A DNA stretch of 64,000 nt from assembly GCA_000469685.2 (NCBI GenBank), contig LS997565.1, positions 42,430,666 to 42,494,665 of the forward strand. Reading direction: 5' to 3'. A model generated the notes under the pieces. The model ran no database searches. It saw only the letters and a list, made by a program, of their open reading frames with translations, and was not told the origin of the DNA. Positions 24,840 to 35,849 of the stretch are shown piece after piece. The position numbers were made by a program, and so were the translations under genes. How positions within the stretch are numbered: the stretch's first letter is position 1; every line of letters begins with the position of its first letter. Source of the DNA: Haemonchus contortus. Taxonomy: Eukaryota; Nematoda; Chromadorea; Rhabditida; Trichostrongylidae.

Positions 24840-26400
24840 TACGTCCTGAAGAAAAGCTGCAAATAAATGAATTACATTCTGTTTAGCCTTCAAGCTTATG
24901 ATTGTAAGCTTTGCGAAAAAAAACTATTTCAAAACAAAATAGAGAAAAACCTATCGGGAAGGGCCGGTAAAGGGCCAATAATTACCCTTAGGTGGTTTTG
25001 AACCCAGTTCCTATTCATATTGACATCCTAATGGTGAAGTGAGCATATAGTTGTTCATAAGGCAAAGATGGGTTTGAGTCCCGTTGGAGGATAGAAGTTT
25101 TGGATTGAAAACGCCAAGATCATCAAAGTGACGTGTTGTGCGAAGAAAAACGGTAGTTAACGAAACACAAACCTAACAATCTAAATTGTTTTCTGAGTTC
25201 CCTAGTGTAATTAACCGATGACACAGGTAGTATTTTGTTCTACATCTTTGAAAACAAGTAAAGATAGTAGACAACTCTGAAAAAAAAAACAGTATGAGTA
25301 AGGCTTCAGTCCATCATTCAATGATCAGAATGGAGAAGCGTAATGCGAGTGAAGGCTGTTTTACAATTCGGTTATCCGAATGATGAAAGGATGTGAAAAA
25401 AGAATATTATCCAGGAATAGAATCCAGGACATCCCCCCCCCCCTGGCCTACCGATCCCTCCATCCGTGCATGCTTTTATCCTTTGGAAAATGTAGTCTCG
25501 TAGAGCAGAGTTGATAAATGTCGAAAGAAAATGGGTAATGGTGTAATATTATCTGAAAGGATTAGGGAAAAAAAAGAGGAATGCTTCTGTATCAACCTAG
25601 TCTGAGCAGATACGGTACTTCTGCGCAGGGAAGCATGACGACGTTGCGCCGTAAATATGCTTATAACCCTTCCCAGCGGTGATGCAGCAAAGTGACAACA
25701 ATTCGTTCTGATGTTTCCATGGCGAAGGTTAGAAGGATGAGCCCTAATCTAGGATATATCTAAAAAATGTCACCAGGCAAGATAGAAAATGGTACTGGCG
25801 TGAAGTTACTATATAACAATGGGTACGAGCTCAAGGCGAGAATTTTATCACTCCAGCTCATATAAACTGAGGATATGGTCCCTTTTAATCAAAAACTTGG
25901 AGAAACATACAAATAAATCCTTCCCACCTAATTCTCCTTTCTTGTAGAACACCCGGTCGAGTTCTTCGATAGCTAACTGCAATCGTTTCCAAGGAAGGAA
26001 ACCAATCAAGGGGTTTTGGATAGGAAGTGATGTTTTCTGATGAAAAGTTGTCTATTTCGTATCAGTTGCACAGTTTTTTCTTACAGAAACCTTATGCAAT
26101 ACTCACAGTTACTCGGTGTGAATGGTCGGCTGAAAAAAGGTCAGAAGGAATAGCTTGTTCACAAGTTCGGAGACATTGTAGAACCTCAGAATTTCTGACT
26201 GAGCAAGACGTAATTGAACAGTATGAGCTAAGGTTCTTTCATACATTCCCGTTACCGAAACTATGTACTTGTCATTGGGGACAAGTTCGGTTTCACATGC
26301 AGTCTGGAAGAGTTTACTGCTCCGATGGGGTAATGAAATGAAGAATTCAAAAAGTTCAATACCAATTCGTTGTTGTATAATAGGCTGGGAAATGTCGGAG
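24840..26400. repeat. Upstream flank of Str copy B, shared with 13590-15800
   Basis: This is the second copy of the receptor upstream region. It includes a gatgggtttgagtcccg segment resembling a pol III B box (25070) that matches 13815 of copy A, and the conserved open frame at 26027-26341 (QLHSFFLQKPY, CRTSEFLTEQ). An 11-C run occurs near 25433. Confidence 0.65.
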
Positions 26401-27973
26401 TGCGCAGTTTAGAAATACTTTAATTTGTGTTTTGAGACTGTTTGGAAAGATTCGATCAGCAGAACTCGACATTTTTGTCTGTGAGCGAGTTAAGTAATTT
26501 TCTTGCCTAACGGTGGTGCTTATGACTGATCACATGCTGATTGATTTTCGAAGAAAAAACAAAAACGTCCGCTATGTTTGAAGTGTCGAAAATTAGAAAC
26601 AGATTATGGGCTTGTAGGACCCACAATTCAGGTGTGTAGGAGGGATGCTTATGGTGTTACGCAGGCATTAATTAGAAATTCCTGTATCCTGAACCCTGAA
26701 GTGGGAAAAATCCAATGCAATTCTGGCTACCCCAATACCCTTTCACTTGTTTCTCGATTTGGATAGAGTAAGGGTAAGCTGTTGTAAACCGATCAACGAA
26801 CTTGTAGCAGTGCCAACAACTGGCTTTAGAATTGTGCAAGGATTGGAAATACATGTTGTGAACAGTATTCAGAGAAATCAGTAATAGATGGTAATACAAG
26901 TTCTCTGGGTTGATTGGTTTTAATTCTATTTGACTGTGGTAGTGTAGGTCTATACAAAGGTGTTTGGTCATTGAAGAAATCTTGTAAACAACGGCAGATA
27001 AGGTTATGACATAATAAGATAATCTAGCAATTATCTAAGATACTACATGGTTATTTTGACTTTGCTGATGCAGGAGATGTCTAGACCGAGCCTGTCTAGC
27101 GCTAGCACCTTTTCATACATCATGCTGATAGCTTACGAGCCATTAGAGAAGTTGCTAGCTCTTTAACTTATGAAGAGGGTTCCTAACAAACTTTATAGTC
27201 CCCCCATTCGTCTCACAATCAGTACTATTATTACGTCATCACTATACATACTTCAAATTGAATTTTTTTTCAGTCCATTTGAGGAATTCTCGACTCTGTG
27301 AACCATGCAACAGCTATTAATTGTATTAATTCCAATAAATGGTAGCTTCAAGTAGGTAAAACAAAGTTTGGAATTGAAAACGTTATAGTCTAGTAAAGTG
27401 GTGGAACACAGTACAGAGATAAGGAAGTTACAGTTACACTCCTTGATTTTTGATTGTTTACAATTTAGTTCTTACTCCGGAGTATACATTTTCGCTCGAA
27501 AAACTGATTGGATCAAATCTCACCGTAGCTTTCAAGGACCTCTACCTCCCAACACCTCTATATCTTTCGATACAAGACCTAAGGAGATCTTTGAAAAGCT
27601 ACTTTATACATGTCTGGCTCATGTCTGTCGTAAAGAGCTGAAAGGAAATCGTTAATATTAGAGGCTTTGAATAGAAGATGATGACGTTTAAATGAGCCTA
27701 ATTAGAAGCTCTCAGACTAAGCATTGATAGAGGAACTAATGATGAGAGTGAACTGAAAAGAAAACTAGACAGCAGCAGATCAACTTCTATCCCATACAGC
27801 CAAATCCTAGTAAAGTCAGCATAAGTAGGCTAACACGCCCACGACTTCGTGCGGATGCACTTCAGGGCGGGGCAAATGTCTTCAGATGGCGTCTTCTTCC
27901 TTTTCACACCGTTCTATTAAGTGGAAAACGTAAAGAAGGGTATGAACACTCGCATGGCGCGATAGATTATATA
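26401..27973. other. Intergenic, nothing recognised
   Basis: AT-rich sequence with open frames under 100 codons and no recognisable domains. Confidence 0.4.
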
Positions 27974-29206
27974 CAGGGTGGGCCAAAATTATGATTACAG
28001 CGCGCGCTGACGTTCATTGCAAATTTTTTCTGTGTTTATAACAATTCATAGAATTTCTTCCATTCCACAAGGTAGCTTACATTGTTACCTTTCTAATGAT
28101 ACTAAACTTTTGGTAGATTCTTAATATAATATAAGCGTAACTAGTCCGTGAATTAAAAGTCGCTTTGCATTTACAAACACTTTTGGCACGGTGCATCTAT
28201 AGACGAACTAGCGAAACAAGGCAGGTATTGCATCCAACCATAAGTCGCTCTCGAGAGTTGGGAACAATTGCAGATAGGAGTGGTGAACCCAAGAGAGCTG
28301 TGGTTATATTTAGGGGAAGTGTTAAGGAAGCAGGGCAAAGGTCTACGTAGGAGCAAAGTTCATTCTGAGTCCAAAAAGACCAAATGACTGGATATGTTAC
28401 GAAATTTTCTGCGTGAAATCGTGAAGCATCACCTGCACAACGAGACTCTTATACGATCAGAAAGCGATTTCACCAGAAAGCAGGTTAAAGAGAAGAGAAT
28501 GGTTGGCTAACAAAAGCTGCCCTGTCGCATCCGAAAAAGTTGTCGTACGGAATTCCTGTTCGCCGACGAAAAGATATTCACAGTGAAGAAGGTGCTCAAT
28601 GAGTAGAGCGATAAGATTTATATGAAGCTTAAAGGAATGAAAGTTATACAGCGCCTGGCTCACTGACTTTCTGTAGTGGCCTGTGCTAGCGTCACCGCCG
28701 AGGCAAAGACATCGATTATTCTTGTAAATTATGGAGTGAAAGTTGGTTTGGAGGCCTGTTAGATCTCTTCGTGCGCAATAGGATACTTTGGTGATTCGAA
28801 CAGGTCATATTGTCAAGATGAAGCTCCTGACCGCAGAACCGAAATTGTCTAGAAATTTCGTGAAAGGGGTTCTTTGACTTCATAACCTTCGATCAGTGAC
28901 CACTCTGGAGCCCTGACCCAAATCCCATGAATGTCTCAATGTGGTCAGCTTCTGAGATGAAAGCATCCTTTAGCACAAACAAGAGAAGAAATAATCTCGA
29001 AAATGCTTAGCAAAAAGCCGGGACCATTTCGATGACCCTAGCTGCGTGCCACCGTCAATGCCGCCCATCGTCGTCTTTTGGGTTGGGTGAAAACAGAAAG
29101 CAACAGATCCCAGTTTCAATGTACAGTTTTGATAAGAAATTTGTGATAAACCCTTTGATGAAATTGGTTTGCTCTTTCTGTGTAATCATAATTTTGGCCC
29201 ACCCTG
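27974..29206 (+). mobile_element. IS630/Tc1-like transposon with perfect-looking TIRs
   Basis: The left end CAGGGTGGGCCAAAATTATG (27974 on) and the right end read inward from 29206 are inverted repeats of about 25 bp (the right end reads tcataattttggcccaccctg). TA flanks both (27972-27973, 29207-29208), giving a 1233-bp element with a TA target duplication. It encloses the decayed transposase at 28165-29150. Confidence 0.9.
28165..29150 (+). pseudogene. IS630/Tc1-like transposase remnant
   Basis: Family motifs are spread over several frames: LFADEKIFTVKKVLNE near 28555-28600 (first Asp region), then WSPDPNPMNVSMWSASEMKA near 28910-28970 (third catalytic region), then a C-terminal LGWVKTES-like tail near 29080. 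Many stops and frameshifts separate them, so no functional protein can be made. The N-terminal HTH is not clearly readable. The motif order and spacing fit one full-length ancestral gene on the plus strand of the TIR element. Confidence 0.75.
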
Positions 29207-29208
29207 TA

Positions 29209-30092
29209 AATTCTGTATAAGTAAATGTGGCTTTTTGATCCTTTTTGAAATATTCTTTGAGCAACGGACTTTCAAACTGATGGGCAGTGTCTGCCCCTGA
29301 ATTAATTCAAGAGTTAGAACTCATATTTGTATAGGCAAATTCAATTTCGGAAAAGAAACCTGTCCTGGTCTAAATGAGAATTCCTTTGAAAAGTGCCGTC
29401 CATAGTCAAAAAGGTAGGTTATGATGTTTTCGTCCAGTCTACTACCGATACACACTCTCTAGAACATGTTCGTAAGCCCTCTAATATGAAGTAGTTTAGT
29501 TTCGAAATTTTAAGGTAAGTGGTGCTAGCAAATAACGGCCACTCAGTCAAATGGCATGTCTTTGAAACCGGTACGAAGAGGGTTAGTTGAATTGGCCACG
29601 GAAACAAAAGAAAACTGCAAATAGCTGAAGGATTTTATGTAATAGACACTGAAATTTATGGGTAGAAAGCTAATTGAAACAATCCAGTTTCAGGAACCGA
29701 TTGATTGGGTATGATGCCTAATGTTTGAGGAATTTCGCCATATTGTTACGAAATCATGACAGAGAAAAATTCAATTTGCAACTCTTTGTACCGACGAAAT
29801 TAGCTCTCCTTCTTTCCATCAGAAACTCAAAGGGCAACATCGGAAGCATGTTGATCTCTCAGCGACCTCATACCTCATTAGAGACTTGAACAGTGACGAC
29901 CCCTTGCTGAACCTATCCACTGAGCCACGTTGGACAGGCGATGCCGACACGCACAATTTCAGAGGGGAATTGACTTTAGGCTCACATTTATTTACTTCAA
30001 ACATCATCCCGTGGCAGCAGACGAAGCACAGATTTTTATCCCAACTTCGTGAATAAGTCTTACTAGCGGACTTGGCAAATGCTCTTCTGCTC
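29209..30092. other. Intergenic, nothing recognised
   Basis: No gene, repeat or motif could be supported. The 114-codon minus frame at 29819-30163 overlaps the LINE relic end and is not a gene. Confidence 0.4.
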
Positions 30093-30640
30093 CATCTTCT
30101 TCTTCTCCTTAGCGTTGATCCCGCATCATCGCAGGGTCCGCTACACCTGCCAGTAGTCTCCACTTTCTTCTATCTACGTCACCTTCTAACGTTTCTCTAG
30201 CTTCGACGAGGTCCTTCTTGATCACGTCCGGCCAATTCTTCTTGGGTTTTTCGTCGTCGTTTGCTTTGAACTTCGAACTCCATCGCCTCCGTTACTCGAT
30301 GATGTTCAGGCTTTTACAATCTGTTCTACTCTACCGCCTAGCGTCTAGGTCACTTCCCAAGGATCGGAAGTCGTGTCCCCTTTCATTGACTTCCCCAAGA
30401 CCGTCTACGATTGACTCGAAACTGAGCAACTTCTTCATGTTCAGACGGATCCTCTATCCTCCAGCACTTTCTGTCTTTTCTGCAGCTTGTTCTGGAGTTC
30501 TTCCCTGCTCTCCTTTATCAGAGCTATGTCATCAGTGTAGAGAATGATCTTCATTGGTCCAGTTGCTCTCTTGGCAAAGGTAAAGGACGCTTCAGACCCT
30601 TCTCCAAATGCCACCAACTTGCGATTGACTGAAACCATTC
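30093..30640 (-). mobile_element. RTE-like LINE relic with RT YTDD box and 3' end
   Basis: Minus-strand reading gives MKIILYTDDIALIKESREEL (the YxDD catalytic box of a non-LTR reverse transcriptase) at about 30560-30500, then a frame-broken stretch matching the LINE C-terminus, ending at the characteristic (gatcaacgctaaggagaagaaga) 3' end near 30093. Compared with 47272-48781 it lacks several hundred bases between the RT box and the tail. Confidence 0.75.
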
Positions 30641-31260
30641 CAAAGCAGAGAACTATCCTTTACGGTCATTGTAACTCGAGAAAATCGGCGAGTACGTTGG
30701 CTTACTAGAATTCCCATGAAATATTTATCGTGTTAGTCATCGCAATGTGAATAACGCAATTTGAGCTCAACTTTTTTGGGCTGCTCAACTGACCCCTTGT
30801 GTAGAAATACCAGTCAGTAGCTCCTAGACAAGGTTCTATCGTCCTCAGCTTTCGTTTCAACGGAAAAAAACAGTTGCACTCAATTCTATGAGGAGTAACC
30901 TGTTTGCGTTTGCTGTTACAATGACATTCGAACGAGTAAAACTTGATGTCCTAGTGAGTTATTCAGTTCCTCAACGAGCATCACACTCTGAACTTCCACT
31001 ACTGAAAAAAAAGAATGTGTCGATTAAGGTGAATGTGTTCTTTTCACATTGATGTGACGTTTTTCTCTCTTCTAAAGGTGGTATGAACCTTTCTCAGAGA
31101 AGGTGTACATCGAACTGCCTGGCCAGTGGAGCCTTGTTTTGTTCAAATGTTTATGAAATTAAAGCAAACAGAACCTCTCACCTCCTAAAGCTCCACATTT
31201 ATTGCTAGATCACACCTATCTCATTTATGAACCCAAAAGAGTCTTCAAAAGATATATGCA
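30641..31260. other. Intergenic, nothing recognised
   Basis: No supported feature. Confidence 0.35.
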
Positions 31261-31320
31261 CTAAGTTAAGTTACAGCTGAGATCAGACTTACCTAGGCAC
31301 CAAGCCGAAGATCGAACCGG

Positions 31321-31503
31321 AAGAAGCTTACCTTTGGAAAGAATCGAAAAAACAGAATTTTTCAAGTTGGACACGGTAGGCTCAAAGGTGAGGCAGATAC
31401 CCATATCCAGCAGGACAATGGTGCTTTTTAGGAGATTCTTGGACAACGAGAACGTCATTGCGAAAAACAAGTCGAACTCATAATACGGAAAGATTACCTC
31501 CAA
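31321..31503 (-). CDS. Putative exon of unidentified gene
   Basis: The minus-strand frame reads IFPYYEFDLFFAMTFSLSKN, then LLDMGICLTFEPTVSNL, and runs into a strong donor, TCCAAAG/GTAAGC, at 31332-31331. The hydrophobic, cysteine-poor sequence with a GICLTF motif is only vaguely like the GxCYTFN box of DEG/ENaC channels, and I do not rely on that. No partner exons could be placed with confidence. The 31937-32362 frame lies upstream on the same strand and might belong to the same gene. Confidence 0.25.
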
Positions 31504-31936
31504 TGTTCCAGTATTTTGCTTAAATTCTTGAAAATTATCTACAACCTTGTTTATCTACTAATGTATAAATTCATTGAAGACTTGAATTCTTAGCACTTCC
31601 AGGATTTATTGAGTTGCTAAAAAACTAAACAATGGGGAACGAGTATTGAGGTCATGTCTGTAAAGCTTGCATTGTGTCATCTTGTCCAATCCGATCACTT
31701 AGCAATAAGCAATCAGTTGCTCCAACCACTCCTAGCGTTTCAGGTGATTCCGTTTGATCAAGGATCGATTTCAGCTATGGGCTATACGAGGGTTTTCCTT
31801 TAGCCCGATTACTCTCGAGAAAAAAAGGATATGGGATTGTCAGTATCGAAAGAGATAGGTACTCAAATTTAGAGAGAATCGATCATCTCCTTCAACCCCA
31901 GTATCACCATAAGAGGCATCCTGTCCTGTTAGTGGG

Positions 31937-32362
31937 TCAGCCATGGACATGGCTCAATTGCCTTTTTTTGTTCTCACTGAACAAGAAGGTCACTTTGAAA
32001 AAAGATATGGTCGATTTGAGCTTCCATCTTTCTGCTATACTTGATGTAATCGAATTAAGCAAGTTAACATGAAAGGGTTTTTTGAAGTTCAGTAGTAGAA
32101 ATTCGATTACGTTCGATGGAGACGACCTGCTCCCAGTTTTCCGTGGGAAGGTCGCCCGACACGTCACACGAACAGTAAAATTGGTTGAAGTATCACTTCT
32201 GCACCACTTTTGGCCTAACAACGAGTAACAACACATAGATGGATCAATATTATTTGTGAACGAATCCTCAAATGGGACAGTGTCAGAGGGTGCCGCTATC
32301 ACACGCATGACAAGGGTACAATATCCAGGATCGAATCTTTTTGGACTTAGTGCATGTTTCAA
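31937..32362 (-). CDS. Hypothetical open frame, 141 codons, cysteine-containing
   Basis: This is the longest open frame in its neighbourhood that is not a repeat or an antisense shadow. It includes a cluster DPSMCCYSLLGQKWCRSDTS followed by TVRVTC. The frame has no signal peptide at its start and no recognised domain. It could be an internal exon plus intron read-through, or chance. Confidence 0.25.
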   Translation of the reverse strand: MKHALSPKRFDPGYCTLVMRVIAAPSDTVPFEDSFTNNIDPSMCCYSLLGQKWCRSDTSTNFTVRVTCRATFPRKTGSRSSPSNVIEFLLLNFKKPFHVNLLNSITSSIAERWKLKSTISFFKVTFLFSENKKRQLSHVHG

Positions 32363-32794
32363 TCATCCTAGGAATCATTTAAAAGTCCTGATTAGGAGGA
32401 AATAAACACATGCGAATCAAATTTCGCTAGCAGTACAGGTATCCAAATGGTACAAGACTGAATGGAATTAATATCCATGGGCGCATACGAGAAGGAAATC
32501 GATGCCTAAAATTTTAATGTTCTCTTTATGACTTGCACATCCGTGGGACTCGACACACTTTTGGTTTTTTCGTCGCCACTCGAGACACTCTCAAACTGAA
32601 GTGGTAGTAAATCATAGTGTTGATCAGAACGAATGAATATCACCCATGTGGTGGTCGTGCATCTCCATCAGCAAACCGGGTATGGCTGGAAGCTTAGGGT
32701 GATTGTAAGAGAGTAGATTACATGGTACATATAGGAAAAATCTCGAAAAAAGGAAGAAAAAACAAATGATTAAAAGGGAGTGTTCAAAAAATAA

Positions 32795-33090
32795 AGTATA
32801 AAGGATAAAGTCTTTTGTCGTTGATCAATTCCATCTGAGGAATGCACCCACGCATTCGACTTCCATTCAAAAACGTAGTGGCGTAGTGAGTGCGTATGTG
32901 GCCTATACACTCACTTGCGGTCACTTGCGGTGGCCATCCGATGGACGAGTCAGTGCTTTTATCCTCCCCGACGAGTCTGGTAATGATTAACCGACCCCGA
33001 AGGGATGGAAGGCTTGGTTAGCCTAGCCTATCAATCAGGAAAAAGCCATGGCCGTGCGTGGACATAGCGGGCCACTTGCCACTACACCAG
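32795..33090 (-). mobile_element. SINE-like dispersed repeat (minus copy)
   Basis: The reverse complement matches the body of the 57590-57830 repeat over about 250 bp. Shared blocks include cggggtcggttaatc, taccagactcgtc, ggataaaagcactg, tataggccacatacgca and gaatggaagtcgaatgc. A pol III A-box-like tggtgtagtggcaagtgg lies at its upstream end, but no B box is apparent. Confidence 0.7.
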
Positions 33091-34744
33091 ATGATGATGC
33101 GGCTTTTTTCCATGCCCTTTCAATAAAGCTCTCTTAGACAATCGAATATGCCGCTTTTTTTGAAAAAAAAACGGCTGTGAGTGAAATACCTCAAAACTCT
33201 TTAGCAAATCCATTTGTTTATGATGTTTGTTCGCGTTACATCTTTCAAATGCAGCTGATCAAATGCTGAACTTCTGACTATAGACTGACTGGGCTTGCTT
33301 GAAGCCAGCAAAAACCGGTACGCCGCTGAAATTGCTTCGAGATTCCTGCACTTCTCAGTTATTTCGCAAGCATTCCTATTAGAAAAAGACCAACAGCAAC
33401 AGCACTGGCTTTGTCCCTGTGGGAGCTCATCGGACGAATATTTTTGCTGGCTAGCAGTCTGATGAAGATTACTCGAGCGGGAGCTCTAAAAACCGGTCCC
33501 GTTTGTCAGATGAATTCGGTTTTGTCTTCAACAAAGTGAATCAACTTTTTTTCCAAGTTGAAATAGGGGCAGAGTAATCATATGAGTTTATGGGTTCAAG
33601 TTGATCTGGGGATAGCGCGCTTGCAAAATGGGTTGATTCCATTCGACTGGGACATATTGTCGAGGTTTACACTTTTCACACTATACTGCTTGAAATCGTC
33701 GGCAATATAGTCTTCAAGAGCAGTCCGATGCAGTAATACCTGACAACCCGGAAAAGAAGTTGTAATGAGGAGGGGAGGGGAAGTTCATAATTCGACACTG
33801 GTGGGGTTATCTTATGGGCAACAGCCCCATAATCACCCACATGGTTTGGCAAGGAAATCCCTGTCACCCCGTTTGAGACCATTAACACGCCCGTACTTCC
33901 AAAGTCGACATGTTAGACGAATCCGTTCGATAGGAATATCCCTCCAGTTAGCAGCATTCTTACTAAGCCCCCTCGATTGTACAGAATAGGCCAATTCTGC
34001 CCTCAAACTGCAAACAGAACGCCCAAAAGATAGCTCTGATTGGGAATGTAACTCGTGGCGAATCCGAAATCGAACTGGTTAGTGCGGAGAGCTTTCTGAG
34101 CATGACTGCGTGGCATCATTAAGGGCACTTAACACTGCCGAACGTTTCAGTCTTTTTTAACTGTTTAATGTTTTAATTTACTGTGACCGTAGTTATCCGA
34201 TAAATTCGCGGTTGTTGATGACTCTTTTCGACTGAAACGCTGAAGAAACAAAAAAAGGTTTCTCTCTAACAAATTCTATTAGGTTCACCCAAAGCATTTC
34301 CCTTCTCCAATTTCCACTTGGTTTCTGATTGGAAGGAAGCTAATTTTGTAATGCTCTAACAACGCGAGAAAACAACCCCGTGTACTTTCTGTTTCTAAAG
34401 TTGGACATTTACAGGCACGTCAGTGTTTTCTTTGAAATGTCAACAAAGTTTGCACCGGTCGGTTGCACTTTTGAAGGACGACCGACAGCTTGGCTGTCGG
34501 CTGCCACCAAGGTATGCAGTGATTAGGGGTGATCGTTTGAATTGGTATTGCCGGAATTGTGTTATCGGTAATCCCTCCGTTCCTTGCCCGGGAAGGTCTT
34601 CGTACCCCTCTTGACCTATTGAGTGCAAATACAGGAACGTTAGAGGAATGCGTTTTATTCACGTACGTCAGAAGCGATTTTTCGTCTATTTCCGAAATGC
34701 TTAAAACACTTAATGAATGACGTAAAGAGCGACAAATGATCCGT
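33091..34744. other. Intergenic and 3' flank of collagen gene, nothing recognised
   Basis: No gene is supported. The segment nearest 34745 is the probable 3' UTR of the minus-strand collagen. The long minus frame at 34420-35292 is a frame shadow of that gene. Confidence 0.4.
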
Positions 34745-35741
34745 CTACTTCTTGCGACGACGACGAGTTCCATCTTCGAAGAATACTCCACCGTCGATGG
34801 CACAGTACTTTGGACAGATTCCCCGTTCACCGGCTGCTCCAGATTGACCAGCCATTCCTGGCGATCCCGGCTGTCCTGGTGCTCCAGGCATTCCGTTTGG
34901 ACCAGGTGGTCCTTTAGGTCCTGGCGCTCCTGAAAAACGAATGTCTCATTTTCAATGATTCTTGTACAGAACTGCGAGAAAAAAAATTTAGCTAACCCAT
35001 TCGTCCTGCCATTCCAGGTTGTCCTGGAGGTCCTGGTGGTCCCATAGGTCCAGGTGGTCCCATAGGACCAGGACCTGCTGCCATTACTGGTGACCCAACT
35101 GCGTTCTCTCCAGGAGGTCCTGGCATTCCAGGCCCTCCAGGTTTTCCTGGCGGTCCTGGTGGTCCTCTGGGTCCTGGTGGTCCAGGTGGAGCAGCAGCGC
35201 CGACCATACCAGCTGCTCCAGCCGCTCCAGGTGGTCCTGGAGGTCCAACTGGTCCAGGAGGACCGGGAGGTCCTGCTGGGCATGGACGGCATGGCGGAGG
35301 AGTCATAGGCTCACATGGCTGCATCGGTGGGCGTCCGGGAGCTCCTGGCATTCCCGGAGATCCAGGGGCGCCTGGTCGACCAGGTCTACCCGGAGCCCCT
35401 TGAGGTCCTGGAGGACCTGGCATGCAACAGGCATCACACGAGCCACCAACTTGACGAGTAGTTCTGTTGGCTATGGGATTGCTTCTCATGTGGGCCACTT
35501 CACCCCAGATTTCCTTGGCGGAACCCTGGAATACGGGAAAGTGAAGAGGGAGTTCCAAACCGTCTGTTCAAGACCATACCTTACAGAATTTGATGTCCAG
35601 ACGCATCGATCGCTTCACATGGTGGATATAGTTATAAACCATTGGAAGTGTGACGCAAACGGAGAGCACCGCCACCACGGAGAATGTGACCGCGGCATAG
35701 GCGACGAAACGATATGCCGCCACACGGTGTCCTGTGTCCAT
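34745..35741 (-). CDS. Cuticle collagen, first copy (three exons)
   Basis: This is a nematode cuticle collagen, secreted by the hypodermis, trimerised and cross-linked into the exoskeleton. The exons 35580-35741, 34997-35525 and 34745-34929 splice in frame (162, 529 and 185 nt) to 291 residues. Exon 1 holds the N-terminal non-repetitive region with a membrane anchor ([20 protein letters not shown]) and KFCK. Exon 2 continues with [13 protein letters not shown], the RTTR processing site (subtilisin-like protease), a short cysteine cluster CDACC, and Gly-X-Y blocks interrupted by a cysteine-rich [13 protein letters not shown]. Exon 3 ends the triple helix and has [16 protein letters not shown] with a basic tail RRRRKK. 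Donors include AAG/GTATGG and ATGG/GTTAGC. The structure and total length equal those of the gene at 60204-61221. I do not assign a C. elegans orthologue. Confidence 0.95.
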
Positions 35742-35831
35742 TACGTGTGGAGCAGGCTAGGCGACGGCTAATGAGAATGAACGGATGGAAATTTGGTGGT
35801 GACGATGGGTTGTCGTTGATCATTGAACACC

Positions 35832-35840
35832 TTTTATACT
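35832..35840 (-). promoter_or_regulatory. TATA box of collagen gene 34745-35741
   Basis: The minus strand reads agTATAAAAGGtg, about 92-100 bp upstream of the start codon. The second collagen has a comparable TATATAAGG box. Confidence 0.7.
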
Positions 35841-35849
35841 ACTAGTCGA

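Noticed and set aside
34420..35292. 290-codon minus-strand open frame
   Set aside because: It is an out-of-frame reading of the collagen Gly-X-Y exon (Thr/Trp/Arg-rich). The true frame is the spliced collagen at 34745-35741.
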